Assembly (NCBI RefSeq): GCF_004114955.1
Contig: NZ_CP030054.1
Location: 558,001 to 622,000 of the forward strand
Source: Bradyrhizobium guangzhouense
Lineage (GTDB): Bacteria; Pseudomonadota; Alphaproteobacteria; Rhizobiales; Xanthobacteraceae
Length of the DNA stretch: 64,000 nt
Direction: 5' to 3'
The first letter of the stretch is position 1, and every line of letters begins with the position of its first letter. Made by a program: the position numbers and the translations under genes. This document shows, piece by piece, positions 53,427 through 62,399 of the stretch. Under the pieces are notes generated by a model. The model saw only the letters and a program-made list of their open reading frames with translations, did no database searches and was not told the DNA's origin.

Positions 53427-55115
53427 ATGTCCGTGGAAACGATCGATACGCCCGTCTTGATAGTCGGCGGAGGGCCGGTCGGCTTGTCGCTTGCAATCGA
53501 TCTCGGTTGGCGCGGTGTCGAAGCGCTGCTCATAGAGCAGGAGCGGCCGACGGCCCGGATGGTTCATCCTCGCATGGACAATGTCGGCATTCGCACTATG
53601 GAATTCTGCCGACGCTGGGGAATTGTCGAGGCCATCGAAATGGCCGGGTTTCCTCGCGATCTGCCGGTCAGCATCGTCTATGCGACGGGGGTCCTCGGCC
53701 ACGAACTGGCGCGCGATGTCTACCCTGATAAAGCGCACGCGGTCCCGCCACCGTTTAGCCCGCAAAAGCACGAGCTATGCCCTCAAAATTTTTTCGACCC
53801 CGTACTCCAGAACGCAGCTTCGAGCTACTCGACCAACCAGTTGCTGTATCAGCACCGCCTAGAGGAATTCGAGGACAAGGGCGACCACGTCATCGCTCAC
53901 GTGCGCCCGCTGCTTGGTGGCGAACCACTATGCGTGCGTGCGCAGTACCTTGCCGCCTGCGATGGGGCAAGCAGCACAGTCGCACAGCGACTCTCGCTTG
54001 GTCCGACAAACAGCAAGGTATTGAGTTGTAGCACGAACATCTTCGTTCGGTGTCCGGCTCTGGCGCAGAAGACGCTCGCCCAACGGGCGTATCGGTACGT
54101 GTTAGTCGGGCCTGAGGGGGTTTGGGGAAGCTTCGTCAATATAGACGGGCGCGATACCTGGCGGCTTCAACTGCTCGGCGACGAGACCTGGCCCAATTGG
54201 AGCGAGGCGCAGATCAACACTTTTGTGCGACGAGGAATCGGAGCCGATGTTGACTACGAGGTGCTCTCTTGGTTGCCGTGGTCCCGTCGTGAGATCACTG
54301 CGCCGAAGTTCAGCTCCGGGCGCTGCTTCCTCGTCGGCGATTCGGCCCATCAGCTCTCTCCGACCGGCGGATACGGCATGAATACGGGCATTGCCGAGGC
54401 GGTTGATCTGTCATGGAAGATCGCAGCTGTGTTGGAGGGGTGGGGCGGCCCCACACTCCTGGAAAGCTACGACACAGAGCGGCGCCCGATCGCCATGCGC
54501 AACGTGTCGCAGGCGTCCGCGAACCTAGCCGCGATGCGCTCGGTTCCTCCAGAGCCGATGCTGCTCGACCAAGGCCCTGCGGGCGAGACGGCGCGGCGCG
54601 CAACAGGAGCCTATACCCAGCAGGCCATGCAGCGGGAATGGAGGTCGTTCGGAATTCATCTTGGGGCGGTCTATCGCAATTCGCCGATCGTCGTCGCTGA
54701 ATCGTTCGAACGAGCCGAGCCCGATGTCGCGAACTTCGTGCAAGTAGCCGAGGCCGGCGGCCGCGCACCTCATGTTTGGCTCTCGCCGGGCCACTCCACG
54801 TTAGACTTATTCGGTCGTGGGTTCGTGCTGCTGGAGTTCGCATCGGAGGTGGGTGCTGCTGTGGGCGGTCTGACCCGTGCGGCGCACGCGGTTGGGCTGC
54901 CAATCCGTCATCAGCTCATCCCGGAGCCAAACACCATCGCCGTCTACGGGCGCCGCTACGCTTTGGTCCGCCCGGACGGACACATCAGCTGGATTGGGGA
55001 CGCTATTCCTGAAGAGCCGGCGCGGCTCATTGATCGCATCCGCGGCGCGGGCGGCGTGCAGGGCACGTCGGCATTAAGAACGCTTCCCTTGAGCATGGGC
55101 AGCGTGGCCTCATGA
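53427..55115 (+). CDS. FAD-dependent aromatic monooxygenase (MhpA-like)
   Basis: 562 aa, class A flavoprotein hydroxylase like 3-(3-hydroxyphenyl)propionate hydroxylase. FAD motif GGGPVGLSLAIDLGWRG, the DG motif AACDGASSTVAQRL, and GDSAHQLSPTGGYGMNTGIAEAVDLSWK. A thioredoxin-like C-terminal domain is likely (LIPEPNTIAVYGRRYALVRPDGHISW). It adds a hydroxyl group to a phenolic ring using NAD(P)H and O2. AGGAGG lies 6 nt upstream of the ATG. Its end overlaps the SDR gene by 4 nt, so the genes form an operon controlled by the PadR-type site. Confidence 0.92.
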   Translation: MSVETIDTPVLIVGGGPVGLSLAIDLGWRGVEALLIEQERPTARMVHPRMDNVGIRTMEFCRRWGIVEAIEMAGFPRDLPVSIVYATGVLGHELARDVYPDKAHAVPPPFSPQKHELCPQNFFDPVLQNAASSYSTNQLLYQHRLEEFEDKGDHVIAHVRPLLGGEPLCVRAQYLAACDGASSTVAQRLSLGPTNSKVLSCSTNIFVRCPALAQKTLAQRAYRYVLVGPEGVWGSFVNIDGRDTWRLQLLGDETWPNWSEAQINTFVRRGIGADVDYEVLSWLPWSRREITAPKFSSGRCFLVGDSAHQLSPTGGYGMNTGIAEAVDLSWKIAAVLEGWGGPTLLESYDTERRPIAMRNVSQASANLAAMRSVPPEPMLLDQGPAGETARRATGAYTQQAMQREWRSFGIHLGAVYRNSPIVVAESFERAEPDVANFVQVAEAGGRAPHVWLSPGHSTLDLFGRGFVLLEFASEVGAAVGGLTRAAHAVGLPIRHQLIPEPNTIAVYGRRYALVRPDGHISWIGDAIPEEPARLIDRIRGAGGVQGTSALRTLPLSMGSVAS

Positions 55116-55993
55116 GTCTGACCGGCAAAACCCTGTTCATTACCGGCGCAAGCCGAGGCATTGGGCTCGCCATTGCGCTGCGAGCCGCGCAAGACGGCGC
55201 CAACGTTGCAATTGCAGCCAAGACTGTCGAGGCGCACCGGCATCTTCCCGGCACGATCTATTCTGCCGCCGAAGCCATCGAGCGAGCTGGGGGCAGGGCG
55301 TTGCCGCTGGCCGTCGACGTCCGTGATGAATCCTCCGTCGAGGCCGGCGTTGCCCAAGCGGCAAAGACGTTCGGCGGCATCGACATTTGCATCAATAATG
55401 CATCAGCGATCCATCTGGCCGGCACCCTACAAACGGATATCCGGCGCTTCGACTTGATGGCTCAAGTCAACGCACGCGGGACCTTCATCACTACCAAGGC
55501 ATGCCTTCCGCACCTGATGAAGGCAGCTAATCCGCATGTCTTGATGATATCTCCGCCGCTTGACATGACGCCCAAGTGGTTCGCGCCGCACACCGCCTAC
55601 ACCATGGCGAAGTTCGGCATGAGCATGTGCGTGCTCGGCATGAGCGCGGAATTTGCCGATCGCGGTATTGCTGTCAATGCTCTCTGGCCCCGAACCGCCA
55701 TTGCGACGGCTGCCATCCAATTTGCATTGCTCGGAGAGAACGGAATGCGTCATTGCCGCAAGCCGGAGAGCATGGCCGACGCAGCCCATGCCATCCTCTC
55801 AAAGCCTGCGCGCGCCTTCACGGGCAACTTTCTGATTGACGACACGGTGCTCTATGACGAGGGGGTGCGCGAGTTTACGCATTATAGCGTGGATCCGGCG
55901 CTGCCTTTGATGGGAGACATGTTCGTTCCGGGCGACTTGCCGGCCCCACCCGGCGTGCAGATCAGCTCCGCTATCGATACCGCACGGAGCTAA
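55112..55993 (+). CDS. SDR-family oxidoreductase (HSDL2/citronellal-dehydrogenase type)
   Basis: 293 aa. TGASRGIGLAIALRAA cofactor motif, ICINNASAIHLAGT, catalytic YTMAK (Tyr and Lys intact), followed by GMSAEFADRGIAVNALWPRTAIATAA, which is typical of the hydroxysteroid-dehydrogenase-like-2 subgroup rather than of ordinary 3-oxoacyl reductases. It overlaps the hydroxylase gene by 4 nt. It probably oxidises an alcohol or aldehyde side chain of the aromatic substrate; the actual compound is not known. Confidence 0.9.
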   Translation: MSLTGKTLFITGASRGIGLAIALRAAQDGANVAIAAKTVEAHRHLPGTIYSAAEAIERAGGRALPLAVDVRDESSVEAGVAQAAKTFGGIDICINNASAIHLAGTLQTDIRRFDLMAQVNARGTFITTKACLPHLMKAANPHVLMISPPLDMTPKWFAPHTAYTMAKFGMSMCVLGMSAEFADRGIAVNALWPRTAIATAAIQFALLGENGMRHCRKPESMADAAHAILSKPARAFTGNFLIDDTVLYDEGVREFTHYSVDPALPLMGDMFVPGDLPAPPGVQISSAIDTARS

Positions 55994-56044
55994 TGCCGGC
56001 GTGCCGGAAAGTCTTTTGCGCCAGCGCATCCAATGGAGTTGCGA

Positions 56045-59000
56045 ATGAGTAATTCCTCTATCTCGCTCGATGATCGTTATTCCAAGCGCGGCGGAACAGT
56101 TCTCCTCGGCGGAGTGCAGGCGCTCGTCCGCCTGATGCTATTACAGGCCGAGCGAGATCGGATGAATGGCTTGTCGAGCGCGGGTTTCGTCAGCGGTTAT
56201 CGGGGTTCACCCCTTGGTACGCTCGATGCCGCGTTTGCCTCTGCGAAGCGGCTAACGAGCGACCAAAAGATTGTGGTGCAGCCGGCGGTCAATGAAGAAC
56301 TCGCGGCCACCGCCGTGGCCGGTACGCAGCAGATCCATCAATCACCCGGCGCCCGGGTCGATGGTGTTTTTGCGTTGTGGTACGGCAAGGGCCCTGGACT
56401 GGATCGCGCGGCGGACGCGATTAGGCACGGCAACTCGCAAGGTTCTTCGCCGAACGGCGGGGTGGTCGTCGCCGTGGGTGACGATCATCTGGCAAAATCC
56501 TCAACGGTCGCCTGCTACAGCGACGAGACTGTCGCCAGTCTCCTCCTCCCGCTGCTCTACCCGGCTGATCCCGGCGAGATCGTCAGCTATGGACTCCACG
56601 GCTTTGCCATGTCGCGGCTGACGGGATCTTGGGTTGCGCTAAAAGTGCTGACGGAAGTGGCCGACAGTACACGCACCGTGCCGGCCGCAGAATTAGGTAA
56701 TTTGCCCGTTCGGCCCGACGTCACTGTGCCGGACATTGGCCTGCATAACCGCTGGCCTGACTTGCCGCTCGATCAGGAACGGCGGCAGCATGAATTCCGT
56801 TTGCCGGCTGCGCTTGCTTATGTCCGGGCAAACGGTCTCGATCGCGTCGCGGTGAGGCCTAAGGACGCGCGGGTCGGTTTCGTCGCGGCCGGCAAATCTT
56901 GGAATGATTTGCGCGAAGCACTCGACCTGCTGGGCCTTCACGATTCACGGCTGATCGAGCTCGGGCTGGCTCTCTACAAGCCGGCGATGATCTGGCCGCT
57001 AGAGCCTCAGGGCCTCACAGCCTTTGCCGAAGGCCTGCAGGAGCTCGTCATCGTGGAGGAGAAGGCGCCGCTGATCGAGCGCCAAGTAAAGTCTATACTC
57101 TACGGCCGGTCACAGGCTCCCTCGGTTTGGGGCAAATGTGGACCGGAGCAACACCCGATGTTTTCTGCAACGGGCGATCTAACGCCCGAGCAGATTGCTG
57201 TCCAGATCGCGGCGGTCATCGCAAGGATATCCGGTGATCAGGTCGTAGCAGCACGAGGCGAACGCTTGCGCCGGCACACGAACCAACGCGGATTTGCAGA
57301 TGTGCCCGCATCCCGGCGTCCATTCTTCTGTTCCGGGTGTCCGCATAACCGGTCGACAGCCGTGCCAGATGGCAGTCGAGCTCTCGCTGGGATTGGCTGC
57401 CACGGTTTAGCCGCGCGCAATCGCCCTGACACGTTCAGCTATTCCCAGATGGGCGGCGAGGGAATCCACTGGCTCGGCCTCGCTCCGTTCACCGACGAAT
57501 CGCATGTGTTTTCGAATATGGGCGATGGCACGTATTTCCATTCAGGCCTGCTCGCAATCCGCCAGGCGGTCTCTGCTAAGCTGAACATCACCTACAAGCT
57601 GCTCTACAACAGTGCTGTCGCGATGACAGGCGGTCAAGCAGTCGATGGCGACCTTTCCCTCGAGCGGCTTCTGCGCCAGCTCCGGGCCGAGGGCGTCAGC
57701 ACAATAATTTTGGTCACCGATGATCTGGCGTCCTATCGTGAGCATGCCGAGGTCCACTCCCTGGCGGGAGAGGTGGTGGATCGCGACGAACTTGATGCCG
57801 TACAGCTCAAATTGCGAGCCCAACCGGGTGTAAGCATCATCGTATATGACCAGATGTGTGCTACCGAGCGCCGGCGGAAACGCAAACGTGGCCAACTGAA
57901 GGAAACCAGCCGCCGCGTCTTCATCAATCAGCTGGTCTGCGAAGGCTGCGGCGATTGCTCGATCAAGTCAAACTGCCTATCCGTGGAGCCGGTCGACACT
58001 CCACTAGGTACGAAGCGAAGAATCAATCAATCGAGCTGCAACACCGATCTCAGTTGCATTCGAGGCTTCTGTCCCAGTTTCGTAACTGTCGAGGGTGCCC
58101 GTGTGAACCGCGGGCCAAAACCGCAGCTTACGATCGACCAACCATTGCTGCCCCTGGTGAGCGCTGCGCCGCCGCAACACAGCCGCATTCTTCTTGCCGG
58201 CGTAGGTGGGACCGGAATCGTGACGACGAGCGCGGTGCTGGCAATGGCCGGACACCTGGCAGGTCGAGGGGCCGCGGTGCTGGACCAGATCGGAATGGCT
58301 CAGAAGGGCGGGGCGGTTACAAGTCACGTTCATCTTGGCGGCCCCATTCATGCTTTGCGGATTCCAGCGGAGCACTGTGACCTTCTCCTGGCTTGCGACC
58401 AGATCGTCGGCAATGCATCGGACGTGATGGCATCTCTCAACCGAGGGCGGAGCCGCGTCCTCGCCAATGCTGACGTGTCCATCACTGGAGATTTCGTCAC
58501 TAATCGTCAGGCCGTCGTGAATTCGAGTTTGCTGACGAGACGGCTGAGCACACAAGTTGAACCGGAACATTTCGCGGTGTTTCCCTTCACGGCTTTGGCA
58601 CAATCTTTGTTCGGCGATTCGATCGCCGCCAATTTCATGATGATCGGGTGCGCTTATCAGAAAGGCTGGCTTGGCCTTAACCTTGAGGACCTCCACCAGG
58701 CGATCGAACTCAATGGCGCCGCCAAGGAGGCAAATCTCGCTGCGCTTGAGTGGGGGCGTCGGTTAGCTTCCGACCCTCAATTCGTCTTTGTTGCAGCAGG
58801 CCTGGCCGAAAAGACTGAGCAGCGCACCCCTGAGGCGGAGATCCAAGATCTTACGACATTTCTTCGCAACTATCAGAGCAATGACTACAGCCAGCGTTTC
58901 CTTGATGTCATCAACCACATCCGTGAGGCGGAGACTAAGGTTCATACTGGCCATTCGCTAACGCTGGCTGCTGCGCGATCCCTGTTCAAGCTGATGGCCT

Positions 59001-59500
59001 ACAAGGATGAGTACGAGGTTGCCAGACTCTATACGAGCGGAGAGTTCGAGCGGGCAGTCCGATCTCAGTTTGATAGCTTCGCAAAGCTGTCAATCTATCT
59101 TGCACCGCCTTTTCTGTCTCGCCGCGACAAGACAACGGGAGAGCCGCGCAAGATCCGGTTCGGAGCTTGGATCTTGCCCGTCTTCAGAATCTTGGCGGCC
59201 TTGAAGATCTTGCGCGGAACACCCTTCGACGTCTTCGGAAGGAGCGCCGAGCGCCGCACCGAGCGTGCTCTGATCGCCGAATTCATCGATGCCTTGAACC
59301 GCTTACCCCGTCGATTGTCAGCGGCATCGCTTCCACAGGCTGTCGCCATTGCTGAGCTACCGCTCGAGGTGCGTGGCTTCGGCCACGTGAAGCAAAAGGC
59401 GATCGAATTGTTCCGGCGGCGCCTTGGGGAGGCGCTCGCAGGTTACGAAAATGCGGCGCCTCACTTGGACGCTAGCGCGCGCACTACGCTAAAGGCATGA
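56045..59500 (+). CDS. indolepyruvate ferredoxin oxidoreductase, fused alpha-beta type
   Basis: About 1151 aa, a single-chain IorA-IorB fusion that oxidatively decarboxylates aryl pyruvates to aryl-acetyl-CoA. N-terminal FVSGYRGSPLGTLD and the thiamine-diphosphate region (NMGDGTYFHSGLLAIRQAV). A ferredoxin-like Cys cluster CEGCGDCSIKSNC and CNTDLSCIRGFC for [4Fe-4S]. The gamma-like domain begins LLAGVGGTGIVTTSAVLAMAG. The start at 56045 has GGAG upstream; 56033 is also an ATG. It follows the SDR gene by 51 nt and may share its operon. Loss of an aromatic amino group by the aminotransferase at 5.0 kb would give its substrate class. Confidence 0.92.
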   Translation: MSNSSISLDDRYSKRGGTVLLGGVQALVRLMLLQAERDRMNGLSSAGFVSGYRGSPLGTLDAAFASAKRLTSDQKIVVQPAVNEELAATAVAGTQQIHQSPGARVDGVFALWYGKGPGLDRAADAIRHGNSQGSSPNGGVVVAVGDDHLAKSSTVACYSDETVASLLLPLLYPADPGEIVSYGLHGFAMSRLTGSWVALKVLTEVADSTRTVPAAELGNLPVRPDVTVPDIGLHNRWPDLPLDQERRQHEFRLPAALAYVRANGLDRVAVRPKDARVGFVAAGKSWNDLREALDLLGLHDSRLIELGLALYKPAMIWPLEPQGLTAFAEGLQELVIVEEKAPLIERQVKSILYGRSQAPSVWGKCGPEQHPMFSATGDLTPEQIAVQIAAVIARISGDQVVAARGERLRRHTNQRGFADVPASRRPFFCSGCPHNRSTAVPDGSRALAGIGCHGLAARNRPDTFSYSQMGGEGIHWLGLAPFTDESHVFSNMGDGTYFHSGLLAIRQAVSAKLNITYKLLYNSAVAMTGGQAVDGDLSLERLLRQLRAEGVSTIILVTDDLASYREHAEVHSLAGEVVDRDELDAVQLKLRAQPGVSIIVYDQMCATERRRKRKRGQLKETSRRVFINQLVCEGCGDCSIKSNCLSVEPVDTPLGTKRRINQSSCNTDLSCIRGFCPSFVTVEGARVNRGPKPQLTIDQPLLPLVSAAPPQHSRILLAGVGGTGIVTTSAVLAMAGHLAGRGAAVLDQIGMAQKGGAVTSHVHLGGPIHALRIPAEHCDLLLACDQIVGNASDVMASLNRGRSRVLANADVSITGDFVTNRQAVVNSSLLTRRLSTQVEPEHFAVFPFTALAQSLFGDSIAANFMMIGCAYQKGWLGLNLEDLHQAIELNGAAKEANLAALEWGRRLASDPQFVFVAAGLAEKTEQRTPEAEIQDLTTFLRNYQSNDYSQRFLDVINHIREAETKVHTGHSLTLAAARSLFKLMAYKDEYEVARLYTSGEFERAVRSQFDSFAKLSIYLAPPFLSRRDKTTGEPRKIRFGAWILPVFRILAALKILRGTPFDVFGRSAERRTERALIAEFIDALNRLPRRLSAASLPQAVAIAELPLEVRGFGHVKQKAIELFRRRLGEALAGYENAAPHLDASARTTLKA

Positions 59501-59515
59501 AAACCGAGGTGACAA

Positions 59516-60986
59516 ATGACGAAGCGTTTCCCTGACGATCCGATTTATCATGGCTTCGACGCTCCTGGCCGTGTAGAGGCACACGTGTTCGATCTTGACG
59601 TTGAAGGACGCATTCCAACCGATCTCGACGGCACCTTTTTCGTGTAGCTCCCGAACCACAATGGCCGCCGAGCTTGGCCGTGACATCTTTTTTAACGGCG
59701 ATGGCATGGTTGGCGCCTTCCGTTTCAAGGATGGTCATGTCGACTTTACGTCGAAATATGTCCTGACCGACAAGTTCGTTGCGGAGCGGGCGGCGCGCCG
59801 CGCCCTCTACGGCGCCTACCGCAATCCGTTCACTGACGATCCATCGGTTGCCGGTACTATCCGAAGCACGGCCAATACCAACGTCGTCGTTCACCATGGG
59901 CTGTTGCTCGCGCTGAAGGAGGACGGACCGCCGGTCGCGATGCGGCCAGATACGCTTGAAACGATCGGTAACTACCGTTTTGACGGAAAGATGACCAGTC
60001 AGACATTTACGGCTCACCCCAAGATCGATCCGACCAATGGCGAGCTGATTGGCTTTGGTTATGCCGCCAAGGGTGTGACGACCACCGATATCGCCTATTA
60101 CGTCATCGATCGCGGCGGACACGTGGTGCATGAAGCTTGGTTTAATGCGCCGCGGGCAGCGATGATACACGACTTCGCCGTGACGGAAAACTATGTCGTC
60201 TTTCCCGTGAGCTCGCTGACGTCGGACATCGAACGCCTGAAGCAGGGCGAACCGGCCTTTGCCTGGCAGCCGAATGTGGACCAAATCTATGGGGTTCTGC
60301 CCCGCCGCGGCAGCGGAAAAGATATTCGTTGGTTTACAGTGCCGACGAACGGCTTCCAGGGCCACACCATCAATGCATGGGACGAAGGACACAAAGTCTA
60401 TCTCGACCTGCCCGTCGTCAATGACAACGTGTTCTGGTTCTTCCCAGAATATAGTGGGCACGTGCCTGATCCCCGGTCCCTGCGTCAAGCCATGACGAGA
60501 TGGACATTTGATCTATCTAGCAACAGCCCCGTTCCTCAGGCCGAGATCTTTACCCAAACGATGGGCGAGTTCCCCCATGTGGACGAGCGTTACGCCACGC
60601 GGCCCTATCGTCATGCCTTTCTCGCCCTTATCGACCCCTTCGCTCCGTATGACGCGGATCGCTGTGGCCCGCCCTCGGTCAACGCTTTCCTCAACGGCCT
60701 CGCTCACCTGGATATAGCGACCGGAAAGAGCGAGCGCTGGCTACCCGGTCCCACCTCGTCTGTCCAAGAACCGGTGTTTGCTCCCCGATCCCCTAATGCG
60801 CCGGAGGGAGACGGCTACGTCATTGCGCTCGTCAACAGGCTCGACGAAAGGCGGAGCGGCCTCGTCATCTTGGACACTCAACATTTTGCAGATGGCCCGG
60901 TCGCAGTCGCTCACTTACCGCTGCGGCTACGCAACGGCTTGCACGGCAACTCGGTGCCTTCAAGCGAGCTCACTGCACCAAACTGA
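59516..60986 (+). pseudogene. carotenoid/lignostilbene oxygenase, two frameshifts near the N-terminus
   Basis: Fe(II) dioxygenase of the carotenoid-cleavage/lignostilbene family. It starts MTKRFPDDPIYHGFDAPGRVEAHVFDLDVEGRIPTDLDGTFF and hits TAG. The reading RVAPEPQWPPSL and then GRDIFFNGDGMVGAFRFKDG requires one base more at the T-run at 59636-59640 and another near 59676. After that the frame is open to 60986. The four His ligands are visible (TFTAHPKID, AMIHDFAV, FQGHTINAW, GLHGNS). Homopolymer context at both places makes sequencing error possible. Downstream of IorAB by 16 nt. Confidence 0.83.
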
Positions 60987-61019
60987 CACGGCTCCACTAC
61001 GGACAGCAACCAGCTGACC

Positions 61020-61079
61020 TCAGCCACAGGCAACCACAAGAGGATGTAACATCTCTTGTGGTGACCTGCCTGTGGCTGA
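61020..61079. terminator. large imperfect hairpin
   Basis: Left arm TCAGCCACAGGCA followed by ACCACAAGAG; right arm CTCTTGTGGT, GACC bulge, TGCCTGTGGCTGA. Together 23 paired bases with a 4-nt bulge and a short GATG/CATC top. It lies 34 nt after the oxygenase stop. It has no T-run, so it may be a factor-dependent or bidirectional terminator, or a processing site. Confidence 0.5.
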
Positions 61080-61216
61080 TTTCGCTCGTGAGGCGACCGT
61101 CGCGCCAGGGACGGCGATCTTGGACGGCCTTGCATGTTGCCGCTTCAGCATGACGGGCGTTTGATCATTCACGAACAAGCGCCCGCGCTCAACTCCAGAC
61201 AAATGCTGCATGGCGC

Positions 61217-61238
61217 CATATGTAATAGTTGACATATC
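61217..61238. promoter_or_regulatory. candidate PadR operator 2
   Basis: A 22-nt site starting CATATGTAATA and ending TGACATATC, 19 of 22 bases identical to operator 1 at 53136-53157. It lies about 60 nt before the VOC gene start, and a CATATG half-site follows at 61278-61283. It suggests joint control of the two operons. Confidence 0.62.
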
Positions 61239-61297
61239 GTCGAGCCCTGATAACCTAGAACTATAAGTCAAAAGTGTCATATGAGGAATCTGTCCCC

Positions 61298-61930
61298 ATG
61301 AGCGTCCAATCGCTACCCGCCGACCTGCACAAGGCAACCTCCGCGCTGCCTTCGCCGCGCGTTTCGGAGATCGTTCTGCAAACTGCACAGTACGAGCTGA
61401 TGCGCGACTGGTACTCATCTGTGCTGGGATTGAGCTGGAGCATCACAAATCCTGGCGGTGCCCCGGAAAACCGGCGCCGTTTCGCCGGCTCGCCCAAACA
61501 GACCCGAGCTAGCGACGTGCGATCCTGTTTCATGTTCTTGGACCGCTCGCCGGTTCATGGGCAGGTCCTGGCGCTATTCGAGCTGCCAGAGCTATCCGAC
61601 TCGCCCAGCCGCGATCCCGGCTTGAATCACTTTCAATTTCGTCACGCAAATCTGGCGGCGCTGCTGGATCGCGTGGAATTGTTGCTCGGCGCTGGTCTGC
61701 AAGCCCACCGCGCTTCCAACCACGGTCCAGTGACAAGCTATTATTTCTCAGATCCAGACCAGAACGTCGTTGAGCTTTGCTGCAACAATTTTGACGACGC
61801 CGAGAAACTCAAGGCCTTCATCGACTCTGACGCTTTCAAGAACAATCCCTCTGGCATTGATGTCGACCCGAAGGATTTCTTGGCGCGCTTCCGCGCCGGC
61901 GAGCCATTAGACCAGCTGCTTAAGATCTGA
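61298..61930 (+). CDS. VOC-family protein (extradiol dioxygenase/glyoxalase-like)
   Basis: About 210 aa from MSVQSLPADL. VOC fold with SEIVLQTAQYELMRDWYSSVLGL in the first module and metal ligands at LNHFQF (His) and NVVELCC (Glu) in the second. A C-terminal tail (KDFLARFRAGEPL) resembles that of hydroxy-biphenyl-type dioxygenases. It could be a ring-cleavage dioxygenase for the hydroxylated product of the MhpA-like enzyme or an isomerase. Which reaction cannot be decided. A GTG at 61274 is an alternative start. It heads an operon with the next three genes. Confidence 0.82.
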   Translation: MSVQSLPADLHKATSALPSPRVSEIVLQTAQYELMRDWYSSVLGLSWSITNPGGAPENRRRFAGSPKQTRASDVRSCFMFLDRSPVHGQVLALFELPELSDSPSRDPGLNHFQFRHANLAALLDRVELLLGAGLQAHRASNHGPVTSYYFSDPDQNVVELCCNNFDDAEKLKAFIDSDAFKNNPSGIDVDPKDFLARFRAGEPLDQLLKI

Positions 61931-61936
61931 GGGCCC

Positions 61937-62374
61937 ATGCAGCGGGATAGGCTAGAACGAGCGGCGGATATCCTCGAGGCTCAAGCGACGGTCTTGAGCT
62001 TCATGGAGCATTTTGACTATGGCAATGCCGAGGCCGCTGCAGGGCTCTTCACAGAAGATGGTGTCTGGCACCGCGGCGATGGCCTTGTACGCGGCAAGGG
62101 CATGCTTGTTGATCTTATCAATCGCCGCGATCGCAACCTGGTCGTCCGACACCTGATCTCCAACATCAGATCGGAATGGCTGAACGAAGATCGCATTCTT
62201 ATTCACGCGTACGTAACTCTGCTCAGCCAGCGCAGTGAGACCACTCCTCAACAGTTTCCTCTGCCATTTGATGGCGTAGCAGGATTTGGCCGTTACGAAG
62301 ACGAGCTGCATCGGAGCGACGGGCGCTGGTTGATCGCAAGAAAGAAAACGGTGACCGAACTCAAGAAAAAATAA
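61937..62374 (+). CDS. SnoaL-like/NTF2-fold protein
   Basis: 145 aa, compact NTF2-like fold: EAQATVLSFMEHFDYGNAEAAAGLFTEDGVWHRGDG and the C-terminal RYEDELHRSDGRWLIARKKT. Members include aromatic-hydroxylating dioxygenase small subunits, scytalone dehydratase and SnoaL cyclases. It starts 6 nt after the VOC gene and lies 25 nt before an MFS gene, so all belong to one operon. It may be a dehydratase or isomerase of the pathway; function not assigned. Confidence 0.8.
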   Translation: MQRDRLERAADILEAQATVLSFMEHFDYGNAEAAAGLFTEDGVWHRGDGLVRGKGMLVDLINRRDRNLVVRHLISNIRSEWLNEDRILIHAYVTLLSQRSETTPQQFPLPFDGVAGFGRYEDELHRSDGRWLIARKKTVTELKKK

Positions 62375-62399
62375 AACATGAGCTGAAAAGGGGAGGAAG

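Larger units (their letters stand above)
60987..61297. other. intergenic region with hairpin and PadR-like site
   Basis: About 311 nt between the oxygenase and the VOC gene, containing a large imperfect hairpin (61020-61079), a 22-bp PadR-type operator (61217-61238) and a second CATATG half-site at 61278. No coding sequence is supported. Confidence 0.55.
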
